This document shows positions 1-8,718 of a stretch of 38,989 nt of DNA, one piece after another. Below the pieces are notes generated by a model. The model did not search any database. It saw nothing but the letters and a program-made list of their open reading frames with translations, and was not told where the DNA came from. Position 1 is the stretch's first letter. Each line of letters begins with the position of its first letter. Source of the stretch: an uncultured Desulfobulbaceae bacterium. Its GTDB lineage: Bacteria; Desulfobacterota; Desulfobulbia; Desulfobulbales; CALZHT01. The DNA lies in assembly GCA_945787445.1 (NCBI GenBank), contig CALZHT010000017.1, positions 1 to 38,989 of the forward strand, in the 5' to 3' direction. Both the position numbers and the translations under genes were made by a program.

Positions 1-2399
1 GCAAATCCCGTAAATAAACCAAAATAGATGGTGGGTATGAAATTCGACAGGACCAGGATGGAAAAGCCAATGGTGATGGTCACCGAAGTATAGTACATGG
101 CCCTGCCTATGCTGCTATGACAACGGAAGACCGTGGCCAGGTAGTTTCGGTCCTTGCTGAATTCCTTTTGAAAGCGGTGGATATAGTGAATTGTATCATC
201 CACCGCGATGCCGATGGTAATTGATGCGATGGTAATCGTCATCATATCAAGTGAAATACCAAACCATCCCATTGTTCCCAACACCATGGCCACAGGCAGG
301 ACATTGGGGATAACCGCAATGGCCGCCAGATAAAGGGAGCGAAAGAGGATTATAAACATCACAAATATCCCCAGAAACACCATCCCGATCGTGAGGATCT
401 GAGACCGGAACAAACTTTGCAGCATGTTATTGTAAAGAACATACATATTGGTGAAGTGGATCTGCTCATCAGCAATATCCATTGTGCCCTTGAGAAAATT
501 GCGAATCTCTTTCAGCAGGACCCTTCTTTCCAAATTTTTATCGGATTCAATAATCCGCATGGTGAACCTGGCCTGGGTTATATCCTCGGACACATAAGGA
601 TGTATCAACAACTCCTTTATGTCAGGAGGGGCCTTTTTATGCAGGATGGCAAGTTCGAAATTATCAAGCGGCACATTTTTGTTAAGCTTGGTGGCTATTT
701 TCCCCGCGGTGGCAAGGGACAGGACCTCTCCGGTTTCAGGCAGGTCAACCAGGTAATCATGAATTTCTTCAAACTGGTCCATTGCAGTAACATCGGCAAA
801 CCAGTAAGTAGCCGTGTCCTCAACGCCGAAATCATCCAAGAGATCATCGTCTTCTTCAAACTCGTCGTAGGACTCCGTCTCTTCCTTAAAATCTATGATG
901 AGATCTAATGGTGTGGTACCCCCCAGTTTCTGGTCGATCAAGTGCATTCCCTGATAGATCTCCGTCTTTTCACGAAAATAATCTATAACCCTGTTTTCCA
1001 CCTTGAGTTTGGTAATTCCGACGCCACTCAGAATCGCCAGAAAAATGCTTAATAGCAGGATCTTGCCGCCATGGGCCTTGGTAAGGCGGGCAAAGCTGAG
1101 AGTAAAGGGGTGGGAAAAATCCTCCCCGGCTCCGGAGGTGTCTTTTTCGAGAAGCACGACGGTGGCCGGAAACAGAACAAAGGCAAGGAAAAAAGAGACA
1201 ATAAGCCCGATGGTCATCATCATGCCGAAATCCATAACCGGCCTGATATCGCTGACCAGGAGGGAAATAAAGGCGACCATTGTTGTGAGGGTGGTATAGA
1301 GACAGGGCAAGGCAATGGTGCGCACGGTTTCAAGGACCAGCTCCCTCTGGCCGGTATGGGGTGATTGGGCATGGACTTCCAGATAGCGTTCGATCAGATG
1401 GATGGTGAGCGACATGGTCAGGATCAGCATCAGCGAGATAAAGTTTGACGATATGACGGTTACCCGCCAATCCAGCATACCGAGCCAGCCCATCATAAGC
1501 AAAATCGCCCCGGAACAGCAGAAAATGGAGAGCATGACCCAGCGCGGTTTTCGGAAAATAACGGTCAAGGTTATGATCAGGAAGATGAGAACCCCCACCC
1601 CGAAGACTACAAGATCACCCTTGATGAATGAGATCATGTCGGCGGCAATCATCGGTACGCCGCCGAGATAAAGGTCGGCCTGGCCGCGGTGGCGATCCAT
1701 GATGGCCCTGACAGCCTCAACCAGGCGGCTTTGTTTATGCTGAAGCTTTGTTAACTGCTGCCGGTATTGTTGCGATACTTCCTGCAGCTCCTTGTCATCT
1801 TCAGGAGAGAGTTCGTTTTTATATTTCTTCTCACGAAGCTCATAGCGCCGCTTTAACAAGGCCTTGTAGGTTTTGTCTATGGGAAGATTTAGTAAAATTG
1901 CTGTGGTCTTTTTATCACTGCTCAGCAGCCTGCCGCTATAGAGGGGATTGTCTCTGAGTTCTGCCAGGACCTCCTTTTTGTCGACCTTCGATTTTTCCAG
2001 TGTTTTGATATTTTCTTTTTCCGCCAGATCCTCAATAGAGACGTTGGTGCTGAGCAGCAAGGGAACATCAAGAATGGTGGTAACCGAAGCTACCCCTTCC
2101 AATCCGCGCAACTCATTCCGCAGCTCTTTGAGATCCGCAAGTGTTGGAGTGGAGAAGAGATCTCCTTTGGCTGTATAGGTCAGGACCAAGACGGCTTGTG
2201 TCCCGTAACGTTCGGTGATGCTCCGGTGATAATAGAGGTCGATATCGTTTTCCAATACCAGGGAATCGCCTGAGGCATCCAGCTTGAATTTTGGAATTTG
2301 CCAGACAAAAAAACCGATAACCGCTATGGTAAGGAAAAGCGTTACAACAGGCCGTTGCAGGATGAGTTTGTCGTAAATACGCAGCAAGGTAGAGTTCAT
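1..2399 (-). CDS. RND/MMPL-family exporter (3' end cut by window edge)
   Basis: The frame stays open for about 799 codons from the ATG at 2399-2397 to the left edge, so the C-terminus is missing. The protein has the two-half layout of single-subunit RND exporters (COG1033 type). TM1 lies near residues 18-34, followed by a large periplasmic loop opening with DASGDSLVLENDIDL. A multi-helix block includes SLTIHLIERYLEV and MGMMMTIGLIVSFFLAF. A second periplasmic loop follows, then a second helix block with IGIAVDDTIHYIHRF, a charged motif typical of proton-coupled RND and MMPL proteins. These proteins sit in the inner membrane and export lipids, hopanoids or hydrophobic compounds; the substrate cannot be read here. 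It is separated from the downstream-oriented metabolic block by about 360 bp and is probably its own transcription unit. Confidence 0.9.
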   Translation of the reverse strand, partial: MNSTLLRIYDKLILQRPVVTLFLTIAVIGFFVWQIPKFKLDASGDSLVLENDIDLYYHRSITERYGTQAVLVLTYTAKGDLFSTPTLADLKELRNELRGLEGVASVTTILDVPLLLSTNVSIEDLAEKENIKTLEKSKVDKKEVLAELRDNPLYSGRLLSSDKKTTAILLNLPIDKTYKALLKRRYELREKKYKNELSPEDDKELQEVSQQYRQQLTKLQHKQSRLVEAVRAIMDRHRGQADLYLGGVPMIAADMISFIKGDLVVFGVGVLIFLIITLTVIFRKPRWVMLSIFCCSGAILLMMGWLGMLDWRVTVISSNFISLMLILTMSLTIHLIERYLEVHAQSPHTGQRELVLETVRTIALPCLYTTLTTMVAFISLLVSDIRPVMDFGMMMTIGLIVSFFLAFVLFPATVVLLEKDTSGAGEDFSHPFTLSFARLTKAHGGKILLLSIFLAILSGVGITKLKVENRVIDYFREKTEIYQGMHLIDQKLGGTTPLDLIIDFKEETESYDEFEEDDDLLDDFGVEDTATYWFADVTAMDQFEEIHDYLVDLPETGEVLSLATAGKIATKLNKNVPLDNFELAILHKKAPPDIKELLIHPYVSEDITQARFTMRIIESDKNLERRVLLKEIRNFLKGTMDIADEQIHFTNMYVLYNNMLQSLFRSQILTIGMVFLGIFVMFIILFRSLYLAAIAVIPNVLPVAMVLGTMGWFGISLDMMTITIASITIGIAVDDTIHYIHRFQKEFSKDRNYLATVFRCHSSIGRAMYYTSVTITIGFSILVLSNFIPTIYFGLFTGF

Positions 2400-2761
2400 G
2401 CCCTGTTGTCATGCTCCCTGTTTTTGTTGACGCCACAGCAGAATTGCAGGTTTTTCAAAACTGTATAACAGAAAAACAGGAAAAGGAAGGCCGCAAGGAC
2501 AAATTCAGATAACTTTATCTCGGCAGATCTGTGGTTGACACCAAAAATACGAGCGTAAAACGAGTGCCTAAATTTTGAAGTGCCTAAAGTTATGGTACTT
2601 TTTGATCCATAGGTTTTATCTCCTTCCAAGGCATGGACACCTTCTAGCAAAAGTGCTCTTATAATACAAAAAAAGTGTTCCCGATGTCTTTAAACAGTGT
2701 AGGCGCCGAATTGGTAGAATTTATCCGGGTCCACAACCAGAGGTGGCGGGTCTCGTCAAAA
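2400..2761. other. intergenic region upstream of the RND gene, with a 10-bp direct repeat
   Basis: No convincing gene is seen. On the plus strand agtgcctaaa occurs at 2563-2572 and again at 2579-2588, a direct repeat with a 16-bp period, about 165-190 bp upstream of the RND start codon. It could be a regulator site or chance. A minus-strand open frame at 2396-2650 overlaps the RND start as ATGA, but its composition does not look protein-like. Confidence 0.4.
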
Positions 2762-3169
2762 CTAATCCTCCGGGTCCGCGCAGAATTCCGTGAGCACCCC
2801 GCCGGTGGATTTAGGATGCAGGAAGGCGATCTGCTTGTTGCCGGAACCTTCAACCGGTTCCTCATGTATAAGGGAGACGCCGGCAAGCCGCGCCTTTGTT
2901 AAGCACCCTTCAATATCATCAGTCAGATAGCCCACATGGTGGATGCCTTCGCCCTTTTTCTGCAGGAATTTGGCAATGGGGCTTGTTTCGGAAAGAGGCT
3001 CCAACAGCTCTATATGGGTGTCGCCGATTGCAAAAAAGGCTGTTTTTACCTGTTGGGACTCCACCACTTCGATTTTTTCACAGACCAGGCCGAGGACCTT
3101 CTCGTAAAAATCTCGGGCCTGGTCGATGGAATGGACGGCAATGCCCAGATGGTCTATTTTTTTCACCAT
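2762..3169 (-). CDS. mce: methylmalonyl-CoA epimerase
   Basis: A 135-residue VOC-superfamily protein, the usual length for this enzyme, which interconverts the (S) and (R) forms of methylmalonyl-CoA so that the B12 mutase can act. Metal ligands expected for the family are visible: His in DHLGIAV near the N-terminus, Glu in HIELLEP, His in GIHHVGY, and Glu in VLTEFC near the C-terminus. The ATG lies 4 bases after the stop codon of the mutase catalytic subunit, so the two are almost certainly co-transcribed and probably translationally coupled. It closes the propionate-to-succinate gene block. Confidence 0.95.
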   Translation of the reverse strand: MVKKIDHLGIAVHSIDQARDFYEKVLGLVCEKIEVVESQQVKTAFFAIGDTHIELLEPLSETSPIAKFLQKKGEGIHHVGYLTDDIEGCLTKARLAGVSLIHEEPVEGSGNKQIAFLHPKSTGGVLTEFCADPED

Positions 3170-3172
3170 ACC

Positions 3173-4822
3173 CTACCCCCTGTCCCTATATTCGCCGAAC
3201 ACGCTGCGCAGGACATTGCAGATTTCACCCAGCGTCGCATAGTGTTTCACTGCTGCAAGAATATGGGGCATCAGATTATCGTCGCTCCTTGCCGCATCAC
3301 GCAACCGTTGCAGATCGCTATCGACCTCCGTCTGATCGCGCTGCTCCCGGACGAGGGCAAGATTGGCGATCTGGGCCTCTTCAACCTGGGGATTGACGCG
3401 CAGCAATTCAGGCGGATTTTCTTCCTCACTCTGAAATTCGTTGACACCGACAATAATGCGCTCGCCCTTTTCGATTTCCTGCTGATACGCATAGGAGGCG
3501 TTTTCGATCTTGCGTTGAATAAAGCCGTTTTCAATACAGGCCACCACCCCACTGCTCTTGTCAATTGTATCGATGAGTTCCAGAGCCTGCTGCTCGATTC
3601 TGTCGGTCAACTGCTCGATATAGTATGATCCGGCCAGAGGATCGACGGTGTTGGCCACTCCTGATTCATGGGCGATTATCTGCTGGGTGCGCAAGGCGGT
3701 ACGCACCGAAGCTTCCGTAGGCAGGGAAAGAGCCTCGTCCCTGGAGTTGGTATGCAGGGACTGGGTGCCCCCCATCACGGCGGCCAAAGCCTGGATGGTA
3801 ACCCGGACGATATTGTTGTCAATCTGTTGCGCGGTCAAGGTGTGGCCGGCGGTCTGGGTATGAAAGCGGAGCATGAGACTGGCCGGCTTTTTGGCCCCGA
3901 AACGCTCTTTCATCAGCCGGGCCCATAATCTGCGGGCCGCACGAAACTTGGCCACCTCTTCCAAAAGATCGGATGAACTGTTGAAAAAAAAGGCCAGCCG
4001 CCGTGCAAAGACATCAAGTTCCAGCCCGGCATCAAGAGCGGCCTGCACATAGGTGCACCCATTGGCCAGGGTAAGCGCCACTTCCTGCACTGCGGTCGAA
4101 CCTGCCTCCCGGATATGATAACCGGAAATTGAGATGGTATTGAAGGCAGGGGTATGTTCGGCGCACCACTTGAAAATATTGGTGATCAAACGTAGGCTGG
4201 GCCGGGGTGGAAAGATATAGGTGCCGCGGGCGACATACTCCTTGAGCACATCATTCTGAATGGTGCCTTGGAGCTTTTCCAGAGCCACCCCCTGTTTCTC
4301 CGCCACTGCCACATACATGGCCAGGAGGATGGCAGCCGGCGCATTAATGGTCATGGAGGTGGAAACCTTGTCAAGGGGGATGGCGTCAAAAAGCATTTCC
4401 ATGTCGGCAAGCGAGTCAATGGCCACCCCCACCTTGCCGACTTCCCCACTGCTCAGAGGATCGTCCGAGTCATAGCCGATCTGGGTTGGCAGATCAAAGG
4501 CCACGGACAATCCTGTGGTCCCCTGGTCCAGCAGATAGCGATAGCGCCGGTTGGAGTCGGCGGCAGTGGAAAAACCGGCATACTGCCGCATGGTCCAGAG
4601 ACGGCCTCGGTACATGGTGGGCTGCACCCCGCGCGTAAAGGGATAGCGGCCCGGGAAACCAAGTTTCTTAACATACTCGTCATTAATGGTATCCGGCAGG
4701 GCCACTCTCGGGATTTCCTGGCCGCCGTGATTGACGAACTTCGCCTTTCTCTCCGGGAAACGGCTGAGACTTTTCTGCAGTTCGTTTTCCTGCCAGCTAT
4801 CCAATTGCGGATGTTTAGTCAT
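3173..4822 (-). CDS. mcmA1: methylmalonyl-CoA mutase, catalytic (large, N-terminal) subunit
   Basis: 549 residues covering only the TIM-barrel substrate-binding part of methylmalonyl-CoA mutase; the cobalamin domain is a separate gene (5921-6349). The enzyme rearranges (R)-methylmalonyl-CoA to succinyl-CoA by a radical mechanism. Visible family features are [16 protein letters not shown] (Tyr71 matches the active-site Tyr89 of the Propionibacterium enzyme), [24 protein letters not shown] (Arg199, matching the substrate-carboxylate Arg207), GYHIREAG around His236, and [15 protein letters not shown]. The Tyr and Arg pair argues for methylmalonyl-CoA rather than isobutyryl-CoA as substrate. A GAGGTG ribosome site lies just upstream of ATG 4822. 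It is preceded by meaB with a 172-bp gap that holds a repeat hairpin. Confidence 0.95.
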   Translation of the reverse strand: MTKHPQLDSWQENELQKSLSRFPERKAKFVNHGGQEIPRVALPDTINDEYVKKLGFPGRYPFTRGVQPTMYRGRLWTMRQYAGFSTAADSNRRYRYLLDQGTTGLSVAFDLPTQIGYDSDDPLSSGEVGKVGVAIDSLADMEMLFDAIPLDKVSTSMTINAPAAILLAMYVAVAEKQGVALEKLQGTIQNDVLKEYVARGTYIFPPRPSLRLITNIFKWCAEHTPAFNTISISGYHIREAGSTAVQEVALTLANGCTYVQAALDAGLELDVFARRLAFFFNSSSDLLEEVAKFRAARRLWARLMKERFGAKKPASLMLRFHTQTAGHTLTAQQIDNNIVRVTIQALAAVMGGTQSLHTNSRDEALSLPTEASVRTALRTQQIIAHESGVANTVDPLAGSYYIEQLTDRIEQQALELIDTIDKSSGVVACIENGFIQRKIENASYAYQQEIEKGERIIVGVNEFQSEEENPPELLRVNPQVEEAQIANLALVREQRDQTEVDSDLQRLRDAARSDDNLMPHILAAVKHYATLGEICNVLRSVFGEYRDRG

Positions 4823-4923
4823 GCTGTCACCTCGACATCCAGCCTTTACAAGTTCTTATGATTACCACCATTTCTCAGTTACCATAACTATACGAAGCAT
4901 AACCTGTTGACTTTCACTAAGTC

Positions 4924-4953
4924 TGTCATTTCGAACGAACGTGAGAAATGACA
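4924..4953. repeat. short palindromic repeat (REP-like hairpin)
   Basis: The 30 bases fold as a hairpin with a TGTCATTTC arm pairing with GAAATGACA. The core TCGAACGAACGTGAGAAAT matches one arm of the larger palindrome at 12354-12438, so both belong to one dispersed family. It sits inside the operon between meaB and the mutase catalytic gene and could affect mRNA stability; that is inference. Confidence 0.7.
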
Positions 4954-4994
4954 AAGGATTCTATAATGAAAAAATAACTGCTTTTCATTGGTAA

Positions 4995-5921
4995 TCAGTT
5001 AATTTTTTTGAGAATTTCCATGGCCTTCACTCTGGGATCACTCACCGGATCGTCAGTCTCGCTGGAGATCAATTCAAGCAGCCTGGGCCTGAGCATCTCC
5101 ATGGCCCAGTCAAGAATTTCCAGGTGCTGCGATTGCCGGCGGCGCAGGAGATGTCTGGCGCTCGCCCGGCAGGCCGCATCCAGGCGGGCTATTTCCTCTG
5201 CAAGTTCACCTATTCCCTTGCCTTCAGAGGCTACAGTCATACATACCTTGGGGATCAAGTTGTCCGGTGCTTTTTGCCTCTCCCGCACAACCCCATCCAG
5301 GTCCATGGCCAAAGATTCGGCGCCTGGACAATCCGCCTTGTTCACCACCAGGATATCCGCGACTTCCAGCAGCCCTGCCTTCATGGCCTGGATATCGTCG
5401 CCAAGCCCGGGCGCCAGCACCAGTGCAGTTATATCGGCAAGCCGCACGATATCCATTTCAGATTGGCCAACGCCAACGGTTTCGATGATTACTATATTGC
5501 AGCCTGAACCAGCCATAACCCGGACCGCGGCACCGGCTGCCGCACACAAACCGCCAAGCCGGCCCCGGGTAGCCATGGAGCGTACCACAACATGCTGATC
5601 CGGCGCATGGGCCATCATCCTGATGCGGTCACCCAGCAAAGCGCCACCGGAAATGGGCGAAGAGGGATCAATGGCAATGATACCGATCCTTTTTCCCTGG
5701 GAACGGTAATGGGCAATGAGCTGGTTGGTAAGGGTTGACTTGCCGGCACCCGGCGGCCCGGTGAGGCCGACTACGGTTGCCGCCTCAATACGCTCGACAT
5801 CAAGTGCTGCCAGGATGGAATGCCCATGCACCCCGCCATCCTCGACAATGGAAATCGCCCTGCCAATGGCGCGTGGTTCGCCGTTCTTGATTCCGGCTAT
5901 AAGTTCGGCAATTGATGTCAT
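4995..5921 (-). CDS. meaB: MeaB-type GTPase, methylmalonyl-CoA mutase chaperone
   Basis: G3E-family P-loop GTPase of the MeaB/ArgK group, which guards methylmalonyl-CoA mutase, gates adenosylcobalamin loading and helps remove inactivated cofactor. From the chosen start, the Walker A GPPGAGKS is at residues 55-62; IIAIDPSSP, IIETVGVGQSE and VVNKADCPGA (G4, base recognition) follow. I choose the ATG at 5921-5919 (308 residues) because it overlaps the stop codon of the upstream cobalamin-binding subunit as TGATG, a coupling signal. An in-frame ATG at 5957 would add 12 residues lying within the previous gene. Its place between the two mutase subunit genes supports the role. Confidence 0.93.
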   Translation of the reverse strand: MTSIAELIAGIKNGEPRAIGRAISIVEDGGVHGHSILAALDVERIEAATVVGLTGPPGAGKSTLTNQLIAHYRSQGKRIGIIAIDPSSPISGGALLGDRIRMMAHAPDQHVVVRSMATRGRLGGLCAAAGAAVRVMAGSGCNIVIIETVGVGQSEMDIVRLADITALVLAPGLGDDIQAMKAGLLEVADILVVNKADCPGAESLAMDLDGVVRERQKAPDNLIPKVCMTVASEGKGIGELAEEIARLDAACRASARHLLRRRQSQHLEILDWAMEMLRPRLLELISSETDDPVSDPRVKAMEILKKIN

Positions 5922-6349
5922 CAGCCGATGTTTCTCTTTTGATAATGGGCTTCGCACGCATCGGAAAAGGCGGCGATAATTTTCTCAACAGGAGTGCCTG
6001 GAGTAAAAATCTCCGCAATGCCCGCCTCTTTGAGGACGGTAAAATCTTCTTCCGGGATAACTCCGCCGCCAAGCACCGGGATATCCGGGGCGGCAACTTT
6101 TCGCAACGCTTCGACCACGGCCGGGAACAAGCGCAAGTGTGCGCCGGAAAGTGATGACAGTCCTATGGCTGCCACATCCTCTTGCACGGCGGCTGCGGCA
6201 ATTTCCTCCGGTGTCCGACGAATTCCCGTATAGACCACTTCAAAGCCGGCATCCCGCAAAGTGCGGGCAATATATTTTGCGCCCCGGTCATGGCCGTCAA
6301 GGCCGGGCTTGGCGATAAGCACCCGGTGTTTTCGCGTCTCTTTTGTCAT
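5921..6349 (-). CDS. mcmA2: methylmalonyl-CoA mutase, cobalamin-binding (C-terminal) subunit
   Basis: 142 residues forming a stand-alone B12-binding domain. The base-off/His-on signature DxHxxG is intact (Asp18, His20, Gly23 in GLDGHDRG), with GLSSLSGAH and [12 protein letters not shown] further along completing the Rossmann-like cobalamin fold. It pairs with the 549-residue catalytic subunit, as in archaea and several anaerobes where the enzyme is split. A GAGGAG ribosome site lies directly upstream of the ATG. The stop codon shares its last base with the meaB start. Confidence 0.95.
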   Translation of the reverse strand: MTKETRKHRVLIAKPGLDGHDRGAKYIARTLRDAGFEVVYTGIRRTPEEIAAAAVQEDVAAIGLSSLSGAHLRLFPAVVEALRKVAAPDIPVLGGGVIPEEDFTVLKEAGIAEIFTPGTPVEKIIAAFSDACEAHYQKRNIG

Positions 6350-6494
6350 ATGGTCTCCTCTTCAGGATCAGTCCTGCCTGTTGATCAAGCCAGCGACCAC
6401 CCTTAGAAGGGCTGTCATAAAATATGAGCATAAAAGTAAATTGTTTTGAAATTCTCCTGGTGTATGGCATAGCAAAACTTGGACCATCAGCATA

Positions 6495-7379
6495 TCAGCG
6501 CTTGTTCTCTAAAAATATATCTGCACAAAACGCACCAAGCGTGGCCAGATTCTCACATACATGCACGCCACTCTGGCGCATGGCCTCGATTTTCGCCGCG
6601 GCCGTGCCGCTCCCGCCGCTCACTATAGCGCCGGCGTGTCCCATGCGCCGGCCGGGTGGCGCAGTCAAGCCGGCAATAAATCCTACCACCGGTTTACTGA
6701 AGGATTCGGTAATGAAAGCACAGGCCTCTTCTTCAGCAGTGCCGCCGATTTCGCCCACCAGAACGACCCCTTCCGTCTCAGAATCCTTTGCAAAGGCGGT
6801 AAGACAATCAATAAAAGAGGTGCCGGGGACGGGATCGCCGCCGATACCGATACAGGTTGTTTGTCCTATGCCGTGCAAGGTGAGCTGATGAACAACCTCA
6901 TAGGTCAAGGTGCCGGAGCGGGAAACCACTCCCACCGGCCCGCCGAACTTATGGATGGATCCGGGCATAATGCCGATCTTGCACTGGCCGGGACTGATTA
7001 TTCCAGGGCAATTCGGACCAATAAGTCTGGACTTTGTGGTGGCAAGATAATTTTTCACTGTAAGCAAGTCCAGTATGGGAATACCCTCGGTGATCGCCAC
7101 AATTAAGGCGATACCTGCATCAGCCGCTTCCATGATGGCATCGGCCGCAAAGGGCGGCGGGACCAAAATCATGCTGCAGTTTGCTCCGGTGGCCTGCACC
7201 GCTTCCCGGACAGTATTGAACACCGGTACACCATCCATCTTCCGGCCGCCTTTTCCAGGAGTAACGCCGGCCACCACCTTGGTGCCGTATGCCATGCACT
7301 GTCGGGTGTGAAACTGCCCTTCCTTGCCGGTTATCCCCTGCACCAACAGGCGGGTGCTGCTATCGACAAAAATACTCAT
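6495..7379 (-). CDS. sucD: succinate-CoA ligase (NDP-forming), alpha subunit
   Basis: 294 residues, close to the usual length. This CoA-binding subunit carries the phosphohistidine: [13 protein letters not shown] places it at His248, matching His246 of E. coli. The N-terminal Rossmann CoA site is seen as VQGITGKEG, and [12 protein letters not shown] follows. With SucC it converts succinyl-CoA to succinate with substrate-level phosphorylation, or runs in reverse. It lies 59 bp after sucC and 145 bp before the mutase subunit gene, in the same orientation, so succinyl-CoA made by the mutase is handed to this enzyme. Confidence 0.96.
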   Translation of the reverse strand: MSIFVDSSTRLLVQGITGKEGQFHTRQCMAYGTKVVAGVTPGKGGRKMDGVPVFNTVREAVQATGANCSMILVPPPFAADAIMEAADAGIALIVAITEGIPILDLLTVKNYLATTKSRLIGPNCPGIISPGQCKIGIMPGSIHKFGGPVGVVSRSGTLTYEVVHQLTLHGIGQTTCIGIGGDPVPGTSFIDCLTAFAKDSETEGVVLVGEIGGTAEEEACAFITESFSKPVVGFIAGLTAPPGRRMGHAGAIVSGGSGTAAAKIEAMRQSGVHVCENLATLGAFCADIFLENKR

Positions 7380-7438
7380 CGTCCCTATCCAAACTCGTAA
7401 AACCTGCAGACCTTTTCCCGCCTAAATTCTTCATGCAT

Positions 7439-8602
7439 TTAGCCTTGAACAATATGGGCAATCTTTTGGGCCGCATCCTGCAGATCAACGGCTGTAACGA
7501 GATTCAATCCTGATTCGGCCAGAATCTCTCTGCCCGCCTCCACATTGGTCCCTTCCATGCGCACCACGACAGGTACATGGATGGCTATTTTCCGAGCCGC
7601 CTCCACTACCCCTGCCGCCAGCACATCACACCGCAAAATGCCGCCGAAAATATTAATCAGCACGCCTTTCACCTTTGGATCACTCAAAATGATGCGGAAC
7701 CCGTTTTCCACCATTTCCGCGTCGGCGCCGCCGCCCACATCAAGAAAATTGGCGGGTTCCGCCCCGGCTCCCTTGATAATATCCATGGTGGCCATTGCCA
7801 GACCGGCGCCGTTCACCATGTTGCCGATATTGCCGTCCAGGTTGATATAGTTGAGATTAAATGTAGCCGCTTCAACTTCCAGAGGATCCTCCTCATCAAA
7901 GTCACGCATCTCATGCAATTCAGGGTGCCGGAAGAGACTGTTGGAGTCGATATCCACCTTTGCATCCAAAGCGAGCAGATCCCCCTGGGCGGTGATGACA
8001 AGAGGATTGATTTCAAGCAGGGAACAATCATTTTCAACAAAAAGTTGATAAAGCCCTTTGAGCAAGGGGCTGAACTGTTTTATCAGAGCGGAGGGCAGGC
8101 GCAGACCAAAGGCAATTTCACGGCAATGGTAGTCTTGCAGGCCGATCAAGGGATTGACCGGAACTTTGACAATTTTTTCCGGCGTCGCAGCGGCAACCTC
8201 CTCAATATCCATGCCGCCGGCTGTGCTGGCCATGATAACCAAGCAGGCGGAAGCCCGATCCACGACAATGCCGAGATACAGCTCTTCCAAAACGGCAACT
8301 CCCTGCTCGATGAGAACTTTTTTTACCAATTGGCCGGCCGGGCCGGTCTGCGGGGTGACCAGGGTCATGCCCAGAATCTCCGCAACCCGCTCTTTTACTT
8401 CCTGGGCAGAACGGGCAAGTTTGACCCCGCCCCCTTTGCCGCGCCCGCCCGCGTGGATTTGTGCCTTCACCGCCACAGGAAAAACAGCCAAATCCTTGGC
8501 CAGATGGGCAGCGCTCTCAACATCGAAAGCAACTCCGCCGGCCGGGACCGGCACAGCATATTTTTTCAGTAATTCTTTTGCCTGATATTCATGGATCTTC
8601 AT
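7439..8602 (-). CDS. sucC: succinate-CoA ligase (NDP-forming), beta subunit
   Basis: 387 residues, matching the about 388 of E. coli SucC. The N-terminus MKIHEYQAKELLKKY is characteristic, followed by the ATP-grasp fold (VAVKAQIHAGGRGKGGGVKL), LLEINPLV for the metal site and NIFGGILRCD in the C-terminal flavodoxin-like ligase domain. It binds nucleotide and succinate and forms a heterotetramer with SucD. An AAAGGAG ribosome site is well placed before the ATG at 8602. It sits between prpE and sucD in one co-directional block. Confidence 0.96.
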   Translation of the reverse strand: MKIHEYQAKELLKKYAVPVPAGGVAFDVESAAHLAKDLAVFPVAVKAQIHAGGRGKGGGVKLARSAQEVKERVAEILGMTLVTPQTGPAGQLVKKVLIEQGVAVLEELYLGIVVDRASACLVIMASTAGGMDIEEVAAATPEKIVKVPVNPLIGLQDYHCREIAFGLRLPSALIKQFSPLLKGLYQLFVENDCSLLEINPLVITAQGDLLALDAKVDIDSNSLFRHPELHEMRDFDEEDPLEVEAATFNLNYINLDGNIGNMVNGAGLAMATMDIIKGAGAEPANFLDVGGGADAEMVENGFRIILSDPKVKGVLINIFGGILRCDVLAAGVVEAARKIAIHVPVVVRMEGTNVEAGREILAESGLNLVTAVDLQDAAQKIAHIVQG

Positions 8603-8718
8603 GACCCGAGACTCCTTTGCTAACAGATGCCCCGCTTAAGCGAATTCTCTGTTTTACTCCGACAAGCTTATGGGGGATGCACATTTTCAAAGCATGCAAA
8701 AATGTTCGCTGTGCATAT

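Noticed and set aside
2396-2650. 84-codon minus-strand ORF overlapping the RND start as ATGA
   Set aside because: The overlap is attractive, but the start is TTG without a ribosome site and the composition is not protein-like. A shorter AAGGAG-ATG frame inside it ends after six codons.
4268-4861. 197-codon plus-strand ORF
   Set aside because: It is a shadow of the mutase catalytic subunit gene on the other strand.
6350-6494. Search for a cobalamin riboswitch near the mutase genes
   Set aside because: The 145-bp spacer has only a CCCTT/AAGGG hairpin and no B12-box-like conserved core that I could see; the other gaps in the block are shorter or hold a repeat.
7577-8572. 331-codon plus-strand ORF
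   Set aside because: It is antisense to sucC, which is fully supported by family motifs; the long frame is a codon-usage shadow.
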